Part shown: piece after piece, positions 29,826 to 37,402 of the stretch
Numbering within the stretch: position 1 is the stretch's first letter
Layout of the letters: every line of letters starts with the position of its first letter
Assembly (NCBI GenBank): GCA_031397815.1
Contig: JANNMJ010000161.1
Coordinates: forward strand, 1-40,307
Length of the DNA stretch: 40,307 bases
Direction: 5' to 3'
Origin: JANNMJ01 sp031397815
GTDB lineage: Bacteria > Bacteroidota > Bacteroidia > Cytophagales > Hymenobacteraceae
Program-made: the position numbers and the translations under genes
Notes under the pieces: model-generated
The model's input: the letters and a program-made list of their open reading frames with translations, nothing else
The model's database searches: none
What the model was told of the DNA's origin: nothing

Positions 29826-31492
29826 GCGGCCACGGCGGCTAACGACTGCCGCACGGCCGCCGCCGCCCGCTCGCCGTGATGAAAAGCTTCCTCGAAAACC
29901 GACAAGCCGCTCAAATCGGTGTGGGCGAGCCAGATGCGGTGGTCGATGGCCTCGGCGAGGCGCTCGCGGCCCGAATGCCAGAGCGTGCCGGGCGTGGGCG
30001 CAGCCATTCCGTGCCCCCACAGCCAGCAATCGACGGCCGTGACGAGCGGGACGAGGTGAGGATGCAGCGTTTGCAGCTCGGCGAGCACCAAAGCGCCCCA
30101 CTCGTCGGGGGAGCGACGGAAGGCGCGGCGCCGGGCCTCAGCGGGCGGCGCGTCGGTGAGGGGCCAGTAAAGCGTGAGCACGAGCGGACCGGGCGCAGTA
30201 GTGAGGTGCTGATGATTCGCGACGACGTACCCGAGCGACGTGCCGCCGTGGCGCACGTTGTCCCAGCATACGGGCGGGCCGGGGCGGTCGTCGGGCACAT
30301 CGGTAACCGTCAGGTTCGCCACGAGCCACGGCGCGTGGTGGCGCGGGTGCGCCGCCAGTCGGGCCGCATCCGCAGGAAAATGCGCCGTCAGCAGCCGCTC
30401 CGCCACGAAAAGCGGCGTAGCGAGGACGGCGCGACGCGCCAGAATCCGGGTCGTGCGCTGCGCCTTGACGTCGTACGCCAGCGCCGACACGCCGCCGTCA
30501 GGAGTCGGTTCCAGACTAAAAACCAGCGTTTCGGTGAGAATTGGACCGGGCGCGGCGGCGCGCAGATGGGCCGCCAGAAAACCGTTCCCCTCCGGCCACG
30601 TCAGCACATCCGACGCATCGGCGTTCGCCGCCCGCCCCTTCCGCGCCGCGAAATAGTGAATGCCCGCCCACGCCGACACCGTGCCGAGGATCGCACCGTA
30701 ATCATCGCGGCAGCAGTAATCGAGGTACGTCCGCAGGTGCGCCGAGTGATAGCCGTTACGGTCGAGCCACGCCTCAAACGTCTCCTGGTCGAGTTGGCGC
30801 ACGGCTTCATCCGTGGAAGAAGCATCGACGGGAATGGCAAACCAATCGCGGCCATCGGCGCCTTTCGCGTGGCGCTGCGTTTCGATGAAGGCGAAGAAAC
30901 GCGCTATCTCCGCCCTTTCCGCGTCGGGCACGCCCAGCTCGGGCACCAGCCCCGCCTGCCAGCGCCCTTGAATCAGCAGGCGCTCCTCAGGGGCGTGGCA
31001 GAGGTGGAATTCGTTGTAGATGGGAGTATTGGTGATGGGGTCGAAGCCGGTGAGCGTGCCGGTTTCGCGCAGGAAATCAAGCAGCGGGGCATCGCGTGGG
31101 TCGGGCACGGGCAGGTAGTGCGCGCCCCACGGGTACGCCGACGCCGCATTCCGGCCGCTCGCGGCGTTGCCGCCCGTACCCGGCTCCAGTTCCACGAGCA
31201 GCGTATCCGAGTGCCCCGCCCGGTGCAGCGCCCGTCGCGCCGCCAACCCGCTGATCCCCCCGCCGATAATCACCACCTCCACGCGCCGCTCTTGGGTAGG
31301 CGCGGGCAGCCGCGCTGGACCGTCGCCGCGCAGCAAGTGGCCCGTGGCGTGCCCGGCGCCGCGCAACGTAGCCCGCAAGGGCAGACGCGTGGCAGACGCA
31401 CAGCTTGGCGCCGTCAGCAGCGCCGGTCCGGCCAGCAGCAAGCTGGTGATCGAGGCGGTGGTTTGGCGGAGAAAGGTGCGACGAGAAGGCAT
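29822..31492 (-). CDS. Tat-exported FAD-dependent amine oxidase-like protein
   Basis: A 556-residue flavoprotein. It begins MPSRRTFLRQ, a twin-arginine signal (SRRTFL), with a hydrophobic segment to about residue 30, so it is folded with its flavin in the cytoplasm and then exported. The Rossmann dinucleotide motif VVIIGGGISGLAARRALHRA lies at 73-92, followed by a glutamate at the end of strand 2 (LLVELEPGTGG). The C-terminal FAD segment is IWLAHTDLSGLSVFEEAFHHG. The general family is NAD(P)/FAD-binding flavin amine oxidoreductase; substrate unknown. Its position beside SpeD- and SpeE-like genes suggests a polyamine or polyamine-derived compound. It overlaps the next gene by four bases. Confidence 0.82.
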   Translation of the reverse strand: MPSRRTFLRQTTASITSLLLAGPALLTAPSCASATRLPLRATLRGAGHATGHLLRGDGPARLPAPTQERRVEVVIIGGGISGLAARRALHRAGHSDTLLVELEPGTGGNAASGRNAASAYPWGAHYLPVPDPRDAPLLDFLRETGTLTGFDPITNTPIYNEFHLCHAPEERLLIQGRWQAGLVPELGVPDAERAEIARFFAFIETQRHAKGADGRDWFAIPVDASSTDEAVRQLDQETFEAWLDRNGYHSAHLRTYLDYCCRDDYGAILGTVSAWAGIHYFAARKGRAANADASDVLTWPEGNGFLAAHLRAAAPGPILTETLVFSLEPTPDGGVSALAYDVKAQRTTRILARRAVLATPLFVAERLLTAHFPADAARLAAHPRHHAPWLVANLTVTDVPDDRPGPPVCWDNVRHGGTSLGYVVANHQHLTTAPGPLVLTLYWPLTDAPPAEARRRAFRRSPDEWGALVLAELQTLHPHLVPLVTAVDCWLWGHGMAAPTPGTLWHSGRERLAEAIDHRIWLAHTDLSGLSVFEEAFHHGERAAAAVRQSLAAVAA

Positions 31493-31498
31493 TTTTTT

Positions 31499-31530
31499 AA
31501 TTAATAATTAGTGATTAAAAATTAATAATT
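31499..31530 (-). promoter_or_regulatory. AT-rich promoter-proximal block
   Basis: A very AT-rich stretch directly upstream of the FAD gene start (31492), with two copies of ATTAATAATT 21 bases apart (31500-31509 and 31521-31530). It stands out from the GC-rich surroundings and is a likely promoter region for the two-gene FAD/membrane unit. No TAnnTTTG box can be assigned. Confidence 0.35.
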
Positions 31531-31565
31531 TGCAGACGTTGGCAGGGATTGGCAAACGCGGTTTT

Positions 31566-31615
31566 CACGCGGGGCTCCAGCCCCGTGTGGATTATTTGCA
31601 GGTCTCTTGACCTGC
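31566..31615. repeat. Two-hairpin dispersed element
   Basis: An imperfect palindrome at 31566-31589 (core CGGGGCTCCAGCCCCG) is followed after 8 bases by GCAGGTCTCTTGACCTGC (31598-31615). The same pair of hairpins in the same order occurs in reverse complement at 36590-36640, so this is a repeated composite element and not two chance hairpins. Confidence 0.85.
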
Positions 31616-31680
31616 CGTTAGCGCGCCGAGCCCCCGCGTGAAGGCCCGTAAATGAAGGTTATCACTTGCGTAAACTTTCC

Positions 31681-31890
31681 CGGTGGTTGCACGGATGTTC
31701 CCGGTGGTGGCACAAAACTTCTCGGTGGTTGCACCAACCTCCTTGGTGGTTGCACGAATCTTCCCGATATCGGCACGGATGTTACCGGTGCCTGCACAAA
31801 CTTCCCCGGTGCCTGCACAAACCTTCCCGGTGCCTGCACAAACCTTCCCGGTGGTTGCACAAACCTTCCCGGTGGTTGCACGGATGTTCC
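31681..31890. repeat. 21-bp tandem array, 10 units
   Basis: Ten 21-base units, most starting CGGTGGTTGCAC or CGGTGCCTGCAC and ending CTTCC, run from 31681 to 31890 in perfect phase; a degenerate unit precedes them (31660-31680) and a decayed one follows. It occupies the gap between the SpeE-like gene stop (31930) and the FAD gene start. Heptad peptides (PGGCTNL on the plus strand, TGKVCAG on the minus) are open in several frames but have no gene-like context. Confidence 0.95.
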
Positions 31891-31929
31891 CGGCCGTTTT
31901 ACGTCCTGCTTGCACTTTTATGGCCGGCT

Positions 31930-33501
31930 TCAATGCACATACGGCCCCCATTCCTCCTCAAAACTCTGCACCAATGCTTGATTATTTAGGCGATTTATGG
32001 CCGTCGGGACTTCGGCCATATCGGGTGAAAATGTTTGCATCTGCCGGATGATGGCGGGCGTCAGAAACCGCAGATTGGGCGGGAGCGGTCCGGCGTCGGG
32101 GCGCCAGGTGCCGGGGGTGGGGGCGGCCAGCACGTAGCCCCACTCGCCGAATGAGGGCACCCAGGCGTGGTAGGGCATCGTTTGGGCGAAACCGGCCGCT
32201 GATAGAGTGTGGACGACGCACCAAAACGAGCGGCGCGCCACGTACGGCGACGTCGCCTGCACCACCACCAGCCCGCGCGGCGCGACGTGCCGCCGGACTT
32301 CCTGATAAAAAGCCGTCGTGTAAAGCTTCCCGACGGAATAATTCGCGGGGTCAGGGAAATCGATGAAAATCAAATCGTAGCGGCCCGTATCGGCGCGCAG
32401 CCATTGGAAGGCGTCGGCGTTCGTGACGCGCACGCGGGGGTTGGTGAGCGAGCCGCCGTTGAGGCCGCGCAAAACGCGGTTCTGCTGGAAAAGGCGCGTC
32501 ATGCCGGGGTCGAGGTCGACGAGCTGAATCGGCCCCAGATGCGGGTACTTGAGCAGCTCGCGCACCGCCAGACCGTCGCCACCGCCCAGCACGAGGACGC
32601 GTTGGGCCGTGGGCCGCGCCTGTGCCGCCGGATGCACGAGCGCCTCGTGGTAGCGGTACTCATCGGCGGAAGAAAATTGGAGATTACCGTTCAGGAAAAG
32701 GCGCAGCTCGCGGTTGTTGCGCGTGAGCACGATGCGCTGATACGCGGTGGAACGGGCGAAAATCACTTGGTCCTGAAACGCCATCGACTCGGAGTACGTC
32801 AGGATGCGGTCGGCGGCGAGGGCCACGCCGCCCAGCGCCAGCAACGACCCGATAATCGCCACCAGAAAGCCGGGGCGCCAGCGCCGCGTCTCGGGAAAAC
32901 GGTACAGCACCACGGCCGCCACCACCACGTTGAGCGCCCCGAACAGCGTGGCCGTCCGGATGAGGCCGAGGTGTGGCACGAGCACCAGCGGAAATACCAG
33001 CGACGCGAGAAGCGCGCCGATATAATCGAACGTAAACACCCGCGCCACCAGCTCGCGGAACGCAAAGCGCGGCTCCAGAATCCGCATCAGCAGCGGTATT
33101 TCCAGCCCCACCAGCACGCCCGTAAGCGTCACGAGCGCGTACAGCACCACCCGAAACGACTGCACGTACTCAAACAGCACGAACAGCAGCGGCGCGCTCA
33201 GTCCGCCCACCAGCCCCACCAGAATCTCCAGCCGGATAAACCACCGCAGCAGCGGCTCATCGAGCCATTTCGACAGCCACGACCCAATCCCCATCGCGAA
33301 GAGATACGCGCCGATAATGGTCGAAAACTGCGTCACCGAATCGCCGAGCAGATACGACGCGAGCGTCCCCGCCAGCAGCTCGTAAATCAGGCCGCACGTA
33401 GCAATCACCGCCACCGACCCCAGCAGCAGCGCCGGGCGGGCAGTATCGGCAGCGGTTACGGCCTTTTCAGCGGCCCCGTCTTCCTCTAGCGTCGCCCTCA
33501 C
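31930..33501 (-). CDS. Membrane-anchored spermidine synthase-like aminopropyltransferase
   Basis: A 523-residue fusion of about seven membrane segments (residues 24-235) with a cytosolic SpeE-like domain (about 240-515). SpeE motifs are present in order: LFLNGNLQFSSADEYRYHEA (Asp280, Glu281), VLVLGGGDGLAVRELLKY (306-319), the acidic residues of QLVDLDPG (327-333), and LIFIDFPDP (Asp381 of the D-x-x-D-P motif) followed by KLYTTAFY. It would transfer an aminopropyl group from decarboxylated SAM to an amine at the membrane. The start is the GTG at 33501, whose GTGA overlaps the DUF350 stop, implying translational coupling. The C-terminal tail (FGEWGYVLAA) is typical of this membrane subfamily. 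Confidence 0.88.
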   Translation of the reverse strand: MRATLEEDGAAEKAVTAADTARPALLLGSVAVIATCGLIYELLAGTLASYLLGDSVTQFSTIIGAYLFAMGIGSWLSKWLDEPLLRWFIRLEILVGLVGGLSAPLLFVLFEYVQSFRVVLYALVTLTGVLVGLEIPLLMRILEPRFAFRELVARVFTFDYIGALLASLVFPLVLVPHLGLIRTATLFGALNVVVAAVVLYRFPETRRWRPGFLVAIIGSLLALGGVALAADRILTYSESMAFQDQVIFARSTAYQRIVLTRNNRELRLFLNGNLQFSSADEYRYHEALVHPAAQARPTAQRVLVLGGGDGLAVRELLKYPHLGPIQLVDLDPGMTRLFQQNRVLRGLNGGSLTNPRVRVTNADAFQWLRADTGRYDLIFIDFPDPANYSVGKLYTTAFYQEVRRHVAPRGLVVVQATSPYVARRSFWCVVHTLSAAGFAQTMPYHAWVPSFGEWGYVLAAPTPGTWRPDAGPLPPNLRFLTPAIIRQMQTFSPDMAEVPTAINRLNNQALVQSFEEEWGPYVH

Positions 33502-33713
33502 CCGTGAATGGCGGCGCTGATGATGAGCGCCACAGAAACCATAAACGCCGCCACCACGATAGCCAGCGCGGTGTTGTGTTCCTGTAAGATTTCGCGCCAA
33601 AGCGTCTGCGGCGTCAGCTTTTCGACGATGAAAAACGCGAGTAAAAAAATGGCGATGCCAATCGCCGAGTACACCACCGACGCCGTGATGAGCTTGAAAT
33701 TGAGGTATTCCAT
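33498..33713 (-). CDS. DUF350 family small membrane protein
   Basis: A 71-residue protein with two hydrophobic segments (about 7-30 and 47-69), a single DUF350 (YjfL-like) unit. The start at 33713 (MEYLNFKLITASVVYSAIG) is the family-like N-terminus; the longer frame lies over the upstream small gene. DUF350 proteins are often found with spermidine or glutathionylspermidine synthase genes and are linked to membrane stress functions; exact role unknown. Its TGA is shared with the GTG start of the SpeE-like gene. Confidence 0.85.
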   Translation of the reverse strand: MEYLNFKLITASVVYSAIGIAIFLLAFFIVEKLTPQTLWREILQEHNTALAIVVAAFMVSVALIISAAIHG

Positions 33714-33741
33714 GAGGGGGAGCTGAAGAGGGGAAAGCGGC

Positions 33742-33942
33742 TTATTTATGGAAATAGCCGCGCGAGTAGCGCCCGCCGCCGTGGCCGCCGCTGGTGCGCG
33801 TGCCCGAAGTAGGCGGGCCATCCGACGATTCCACGTCGTCGCCGAGGAGGCGGGTGCCGGTTAGGCCGGCGTAGGTATAAATGCCTATCGCCGCCAAACA
33901 GATGAAAAAGTATTTGCGAAGGGAACGCGACATACGCGACAT
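33742..33942 (-). CDS. Small single-pass membrane protein in polyamine cluster
   Basis: A 66-residue protein (63 if the ATG at 33933 is used). A basic start and one hydrophobic segment (YFFICLAAIGIYTYAGL, about 11-27) are followed by a Gly/Ser/His-rich tail ending GGHGGGRYSRGYFHK. I recognise no family. It is packed between DUF4178 (39 bp upstream) and DUF350 (28 bp downstream) on the same strand, so it is very likely part of the same operon. Confidence 0.7.
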   Translation of the reverse strand: MSRMSRSLRKYFFICLAAIGIYTYAGLTGTRLLGDDVESSDGPPTSGTRTSGGHGGGRYSRGYFHK

Positions 33943-33981
33943 AACAGCGGATTAAAAAGGACCAGAATGGATGAGAGCCGT

Positions 33982-35340
33982 TTATTCGTCCGGCGTAAAC
34001 TCACTGTTATACCAGCGTTGCTGCTCGTGATTACGGCGGCGAAGCACCTGAATAACCGGCCAGATCAAGATGATGACCAGCACGACAATCAGGTTTGAGG
34101 TAAGAGGCGTGTTTTCCATCACGATCACCTGAAAGCCGGTCGGCTTACCGCCATCAGAATAGGGGCTGAAATTGAAGTGGTAACGTCCCGCCGGAATCCC
34201 GCCGAGCGTTGCCTGTACTTCCCGACTGCCTTCGGTCCAGTTTTCTCCGCCGTCTAAGCCCTCGTAGTATTCGGGAGCCTCTACAAACTCGTAGGTCTGG
34301 CCGGTTTGGTCGTTGACTAATGTGGCTCCCACTTCCAGCCAAGAATTGGTGATTTCGGCGGTCAGCACCACACTCAGCGCCGTCGGGCCTTCCACATCGA
34401 ACGATTCGCTCACGATAGGGCGGCCTGCCCCGCCTATGACCGGAATACCCGTTTCCGGGGATAATTCCGGTTGAGTGGCGTAATACTGACGCATCACCAC
34501 TTTATCGGGCCGAAGCATCTGCAACCCCAAGAAGACGACGATCGCCAGCGCCGCCAACCCAACCGCGAGTTTCAGCAGGAGACCACTATCCTCCTCGCCC
34601 GGTGCGGGCTGAATAGCGCCCACGCCCGTTCGCTTGCCCAAGTCTTGGCGCGACACTCCAAACGCCGCCGCCAGCTCATCGGCATCGACGTGCTCGGCGC
34701 GGTACCAAGCGTTGGGCACTTTGGCACCTGGGGCCGCCTCCCCGACGAGCATGCGCGGCGGCGCAATAAACTCCCAGATATTTAGCGTGCTATCGTCGGT
34801 GGGGTTCCAGTCGAATTCCCCGATAGCCGCCGCCAGCCGGGGCGAATATTGGTGATAAATAGAATAGACCGTGCCGTCGGCGGGGTCAGTCACGATGGTA
34901 TCGCGGGCTGGACGGGCGCGCTCGATGTCAAAACCGCTTTTAGCAGGCTCGATAAACGTCCAATGGCCATCATAGACGGCCAATTGCGCCGCCTCACCGG
35001 TTTTTTCCTCGCGCAGCACGTATTCGAGCCACCGCGCCGTTTGGTCTTTAGCTTCGTAGCAGTGTAGCACCCCAAGCACGCGCCACGTCCGTCCGCGAAA
35101 CGCGCCCGTGCTACCAATCGGCAGCGCCGGTTGCACCCGAAACTGTTTCTTGAATTCGACAATCCGCTTCGTCGGCTTCCCGTCTTCCACCTGAAACAGC
35201 ACCAAGCACTTCGGGCACACGAAATGCGTACTGTTGACCTCGTCGTAATACCCGACCGCAGTGCCACAATCCGGGCAAGGCACCGAGTCAACGGGCGGCG
35301 AAACGCGGAGACTGATTTTATCTAATCTCTCCTGACTCAT
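33982..35340 (-). CDS. DUF4178 domain membrane protein with zinc ribbon
   Basis: A 452-residue protein. The N-terminal zinc ribbon has Cys22, Cys25, Cys42 and Cys45 (PCPDC and VCPKC). A DUF4178-type beta-rich region follows (about 68-210), including GSTGAFRGRTWRVLGVLHCY and a conserved W-x-E-Y. Membrane segments lie at about 253-275 and 415-432, with a probable extracytoplasmic beta domain between them. Function unknown; DUF4178 is repeatedly seen with DUF350 and SpeD/SpeE-like genes. Its ATG overlaps the stop of the SpeD-like gene (ATGA), which shows they are translated together. Confidence 0.88.
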   Translation of the reverse strand: MSQERLDKISLRVSPPVDSVPCPDCGTAVGYYDEVNSTHFVCPKCLVLFQVEDGKPTKRIVEFKKQFRVQPALPIGSTGAFRGRTWRVLGVLHCYEAKDQTARWLEYVLREEKTGEAAQLAVYDGHWTFIEPAKSGFDIERARPARDTIVTDPADGTVYSIYHQYSPRLAAAIGEFDWNPTDDSTLNIWEFIAPPRMLVGEAAPGAKVPNAWYRAEHVDADELAAAFGVSRQDLGKRTGVGAIQPAPGEEDSGLLLKLAVGLAALAIVVFLGLQMLRPDKVVMRQYYATQPELSPETGIPVIGGAGRPIVSESFDVEGPTALSVVLTAEITNSWLEVGATLVNDQTGQTYEFVEAPEYYEGLDGGENWTEGSREVQATLGGIPAGRYHFNFSPYSDGGKPTGFQVIVMENTPLTSNLIVVLVIILIWPVIQVLRRRNHEQQRWYNSEFTPDE

Positions 35341-35726
35341 CGGCGCACCTCGGTATACGTCAGCTCCTCGGCCCCGAAAAACGCCCGCGTGGCGGCGTAA
35401 AGCTGCCGGGCACGGTCGGAATTATCGCGCTCGTAATTCGACAGAAAAACATCGAACGTCGCGTGCCCAAATTCCGGCCACGTATGCAGCGACAGGTGCG
35501 ATTCCGTGAGCGCCACCACCGCCGTGAAGCCCCCCAACCGGCCATCGGGCTGCGCGGGGAAGGCGTGCCACGCGGCGCCCACTTCCACCAGTCCGAGCGC
35601 ATTAATCTGCTGCGCGAAAAACGCCCGGCAGCCCGCCAAATCGGTCAGGCGTGGCTCAGGCGCCCGGAAAGCAGCCAGCACATGCAGGCCCGGTGAATAA
35701 ACAGGAGAGGGAGTAAGCAGCGACAT
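35337..35726 (-). CDS. speD: SpeD-like pyruvoyl decarboxylase, catalytic Cys replaced
   Basis: A 129-residue SpeD (AdoMet decarboxylase) homologue starting at the ATG at 35726 (MSLLTPSP). The self-cleavage motif is intact: LTESHLSLHTWPE, with Glu75-Ser76, so a pyruvoyl group could form on Ser76, and His81 lies at the expected +5 position. At +20, where prokaryotic SpeD has the catalytic Cys of F-T-C-G, this protein has F-L-S-N with Ser96. Processing may be retained while the decarboxylation step or substrate differs. It is first gene of the DUF4178/DUF350/SpeE-like operon. Confidence 0.85.
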   Translation of the reverse strand: MSLLTPSPVYSPGLHVLAAFRAPEPRLTDLAGCRAFFAQQINALGLVEVGAAWHAFPAQPDGRLGGFTAVVALTESHLSLHTWPEFGHATFDVFLSNYERDNSDRARQLYAATRAFFGAEELTYTEVRR

Positions 35727-35788
35727 TAGGTCGCCAAGATACCGCAGGCGGCGGGCTGTGGCGCGTGCCCGTGCCCCGGGTTTAGGCA

Positions 35789-35815
35789 TTGCTTATTGGC
35801 GTTTTCGTATCTTTC
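35789..35815 (+). promoter_or_regulatory. Possible Bacteroidota-type promoter for PhnA-like gene
   Basis: TTG (35789-35791) and TATCTTTC (35808-35815) resemble the -33 and -7 boxes of Bacteroidota promoters (TTTG and TAnnTTTG), with one mismatch in the -7 box and a 16-base gap, slightly short. A GC-rich hairpin follows just before the start codon. Confidence 0.3.
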
Positions 35816-35870
35816 GGCCCCACCATAAAAGCGGCGGGCGGTTACCAAGCCGCCGCCCCCTCCCCCACCC

Positions 35871-36080
35871 ATGGAAGTACGCGACAGCAACGGCACCCTC
35901 CTCGCGGAAGGCGACACCGTTCACATCATTAAAACCCTCAAAGTGAAGGGCCACCCCACCGACCTCAAGCGCGGCCAAGTAGTAAAAAACATCCGCCTCA
36001 CCGACGACGCCGACGCCATCGAAGGCCGCGTCGACAAAGTGACGCTCGTGCTGAAAACGATGTTTCTGAAGAAGGCGTAG
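35871..36080 (+). CDS. PhnA/YjdM-like domain protein
   Basis: A 69-residue protein corresponding to the C-terminal domain of PhnA (YjdM): VRDSNGTLLAEGDTVHIIKTLKVKG, then VVKNIRL and a final LKTMFLKKA. The N-terminal zinc ribbon of full-length PhnA is absent; such single-domain forms are common in Bacteroidota. Despite the old name, a phosphonate role is not established. Divergent from the SpeD-like operon and followed by a terminator. Confidence 0.85.
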   Translation: MEVRDSNGTLLAEGDTVHIIKTLKVKGHPTDLKRGQVVKNIRLTDDADAIEGRVDKVTLVLKTMFLKKA

Positions 36081-36109
36081 CCGCGCCGCTTTTTGATGAG
36101 AGCTTACTG

Positions 36110-36140
36110 AAAGCCTCGCCTTAACTGGTGAGGCTTTTTT
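36110..36140 (+). terminator. Intrinsic terminator after PhnA-like gene
   Basis: AAAGCCTCGCC (36110-36120) pairs with GGTGAGGCTTT (36127-36137) with one wobble; a run of six T ends the structure. Confidence 0.85.
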
Positions 36141-36160
36141 AGTGGCATTTCTCCGACCCA

Positions 36161-36370
36161 GTGGCACAAACGTGCGCGCAAGTGGCACGGATTTCCGCGC
36201 TGGTGGTACAAACGTCCGCGCAGGTGGCATGGCTTTCCGCGCAGGTGGCACAAACGTCCGCTCTGCCGTCACGAATGTCCGCGCAGGTGGTACGAATGTC
36301 CGCGCAGGTGGCACGAGTCTCCGCTCTGCCGCCACAAACGTCCGCGCAGGTGGCACGGCTTCCTGACCCT
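36161..36370. repeat. 21-bp tandem array, 10 units
   Basis: Ten 21-base units, mostly starting GTGGCAC and ending GTCCGCGCAG, run in exact phase from 36161 to 36370; a 19-base degenerate unit precedes (36142-36160). A variant end CCGCTCTG is always followed by a unit starting CCGYCAC. The core GGTGG..GCACAAAC is shared with the array at 31681-31890; the two consensus units agree at about 15 of 21 positions. It follows directly on the PhnA-gene terminator. Confidence 0.95.
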
Positions 36371-36413
36371 GTTTTACAGGATTCGGCAGCCAGCAGATTG
36401 AAACCCAATATCA

Positions 36414-36645
36414 CGAATCGCGCGGGGCTCCGGCCCCGTGCGGGCTATTCGCGGGGCTCCAGCCCCGCCACCCCAATCGGCGCATTCCTAAAATCCGCGT
36501 GGCCAGCTCTGTCCCAGAGATGGCGTCAATAGGCGAATCAACGCCATCTCTGGGACTGAGCTGGCCACGCGCGATAACGGCAGGTCAAGGAGACCTGCGA
36601 ATAGGCCACACGGGGCCAGAGCCCCGCGTGATTCGTCCACTGCAA
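36414..36645. repeat. 232-bp compound inverted-repeat block
   Basis: Outer 39-base arms (36414-36452 and 36607-36645) are near-perfect inverted copies, each containing its own GGGGCTCCGGCCCC-type hairpin. Inside lie GCGGGGCTCCAGCCCCGC (36451-36468), GCAGGTCAAGGAGACCTGC (36590-36608) and a central hairpin with 30-base arms (36497-36526 and 36541-36570, one mismatch, 14-base loop). The right part, 36590-36640, is the reverse complement of the two-hairpin element at 31566-31615. The design resembles a MITE or nested REP element; no transposase is encoded. Confidence 0.9.
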
Positions 36646-36673
36646 ATCCTTTAATTACGAAAGCGCCACGCAG

Positions 36674-36694
36674 GGGCGGGCCTTGTGCCCGCCC
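36674..36694. repeat. Short GC-rich palindrome before TonB-like gene
   Basis: GGGCGGG (36674-36680) and CCCGCCC (36688-36694) form a 7-bp stem with loop CCTTGTG, about 35 bp before the TonB-domain gene start. It may belong to the palindromic block upstream or to the leader of the gene. Confidence 0.5.
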
Positions 36695-36728
36695 GCGCAC
36701 GGTGGTTTGCCGCCTACTTTCGTTTCAG

Positions 36729-37229
36729 ATGAAAACGCTTCTCTTCCTTGTGTTGCTCGTCGGCGGGCTGATGCCTTTGCAGGGTACGGCCCAGATTCAG
36801 TATGCCCCGCCGGTTCGGAAAACGGCGCCCGAAATCGCCCCCGATACGGTGATGGCGCCGGAGCTGTCGGGGTTGGGTGACCCGCCAACCGACCCGCCAG
36901 CCGCCGAAGACGAGCGCGTTTATACCTACGTCGAGCAGATGCCGGTTTTTCCGGGCGGACCGGCCGAGCTAGCCAAGTTTCTGACGAAGCACTACCGCAA
37001 TCCGCCCCTCGACCGCAATTCGCCGTCCGGCACGAAGCTGCACATCCGCTTCATCGTCGATAAAACCGGTGCCGTGCGCGACCCGGAAATCCTGCAAGGC
37101 ATCAGCCCCCTGCACGATGCCGAGGCCCTGCGCGTCGTGCGGCTACTTCCCCGCTTCCAGCCCGGCCGCCAAAACGGGCGCCCGATGAATGTTTATTACA
37201 CCGTTCCGCTGATTATCGACGCCAAGTGA
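36729..37229 (+). CDS. Exported TonB C-terminal domain protein
   Basis: A 166-residue protein from the ATG at 36729. A signal peptide (LLFLVLLVGGLMPLQGTAQ) is followed by a Pro-rich stretch and a TonB C-terminal domain (about 70-166): VEQMPVFPGGPAELAKFL, a classic Bacteroidota opening, then LHIRFIVDKTGAVRDPEIL and a final GRPMNVYYTVPLIID. Because it has a cleavable signal peptide and no remaining membrane anchor, it is probably periplasmic and not a canonical energy transducer. Confidence 0.85.
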   Translation: MKTLLFLVLLVGGLMPLQGTAQIQYAPPVRKTAPEIAPDTVMAPELSGLGDPPTDPPAAEDERVYTYVEQMPVFPGGPAELAKFLTKHYRNPPLDRNSPSGTKLHIRFIVDKTGAVRDPEILQGISPLHDAEALRVVRLLPRFQPGRQNGRPMNVYYTVPLIIDAK

Positions 37230-37402
37230 GGGCGCTTGGGGGCGCGTAGTTTCCAGGAACAGCAAGCGGGCGTCGCGCTTTTCCACGATTTCGGCCAGCC
37301 CAGCGGCTTTGTGGACGAACAAATTGTCCACGGCGTGGAGCGGCACGCCCTGCGGAGCGCGCTGGCCGCCCGGGGCGCGGCCCACATATCGCACACCGAA
37401 AT

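Noticed and set aside
29876..31504. A 542-codon plus-strand ORF antisense to the FAD gene
   Set aside because: Shadow frame; the minus-strand frame has the Tat signal and FAD motifs.
31592..32051. ORFs of 87-122 codons through the array at 31681-31890
   Set aside because: Same reason: products of the period, present on both strands and in several frames.
35793..36532. ORFs of 74-187 codons through the array at 36161-36370
   Set aside because: Repeat-driven open frames; one also runs antisense through the real PhnA-like gene.
37143..37394. Minus-strand 83-codon ORF that looked vaguely like a LytTR domain
   Set aside because: It overlaps the end of the TonB-domain gene antisense and shows no clear family motif.
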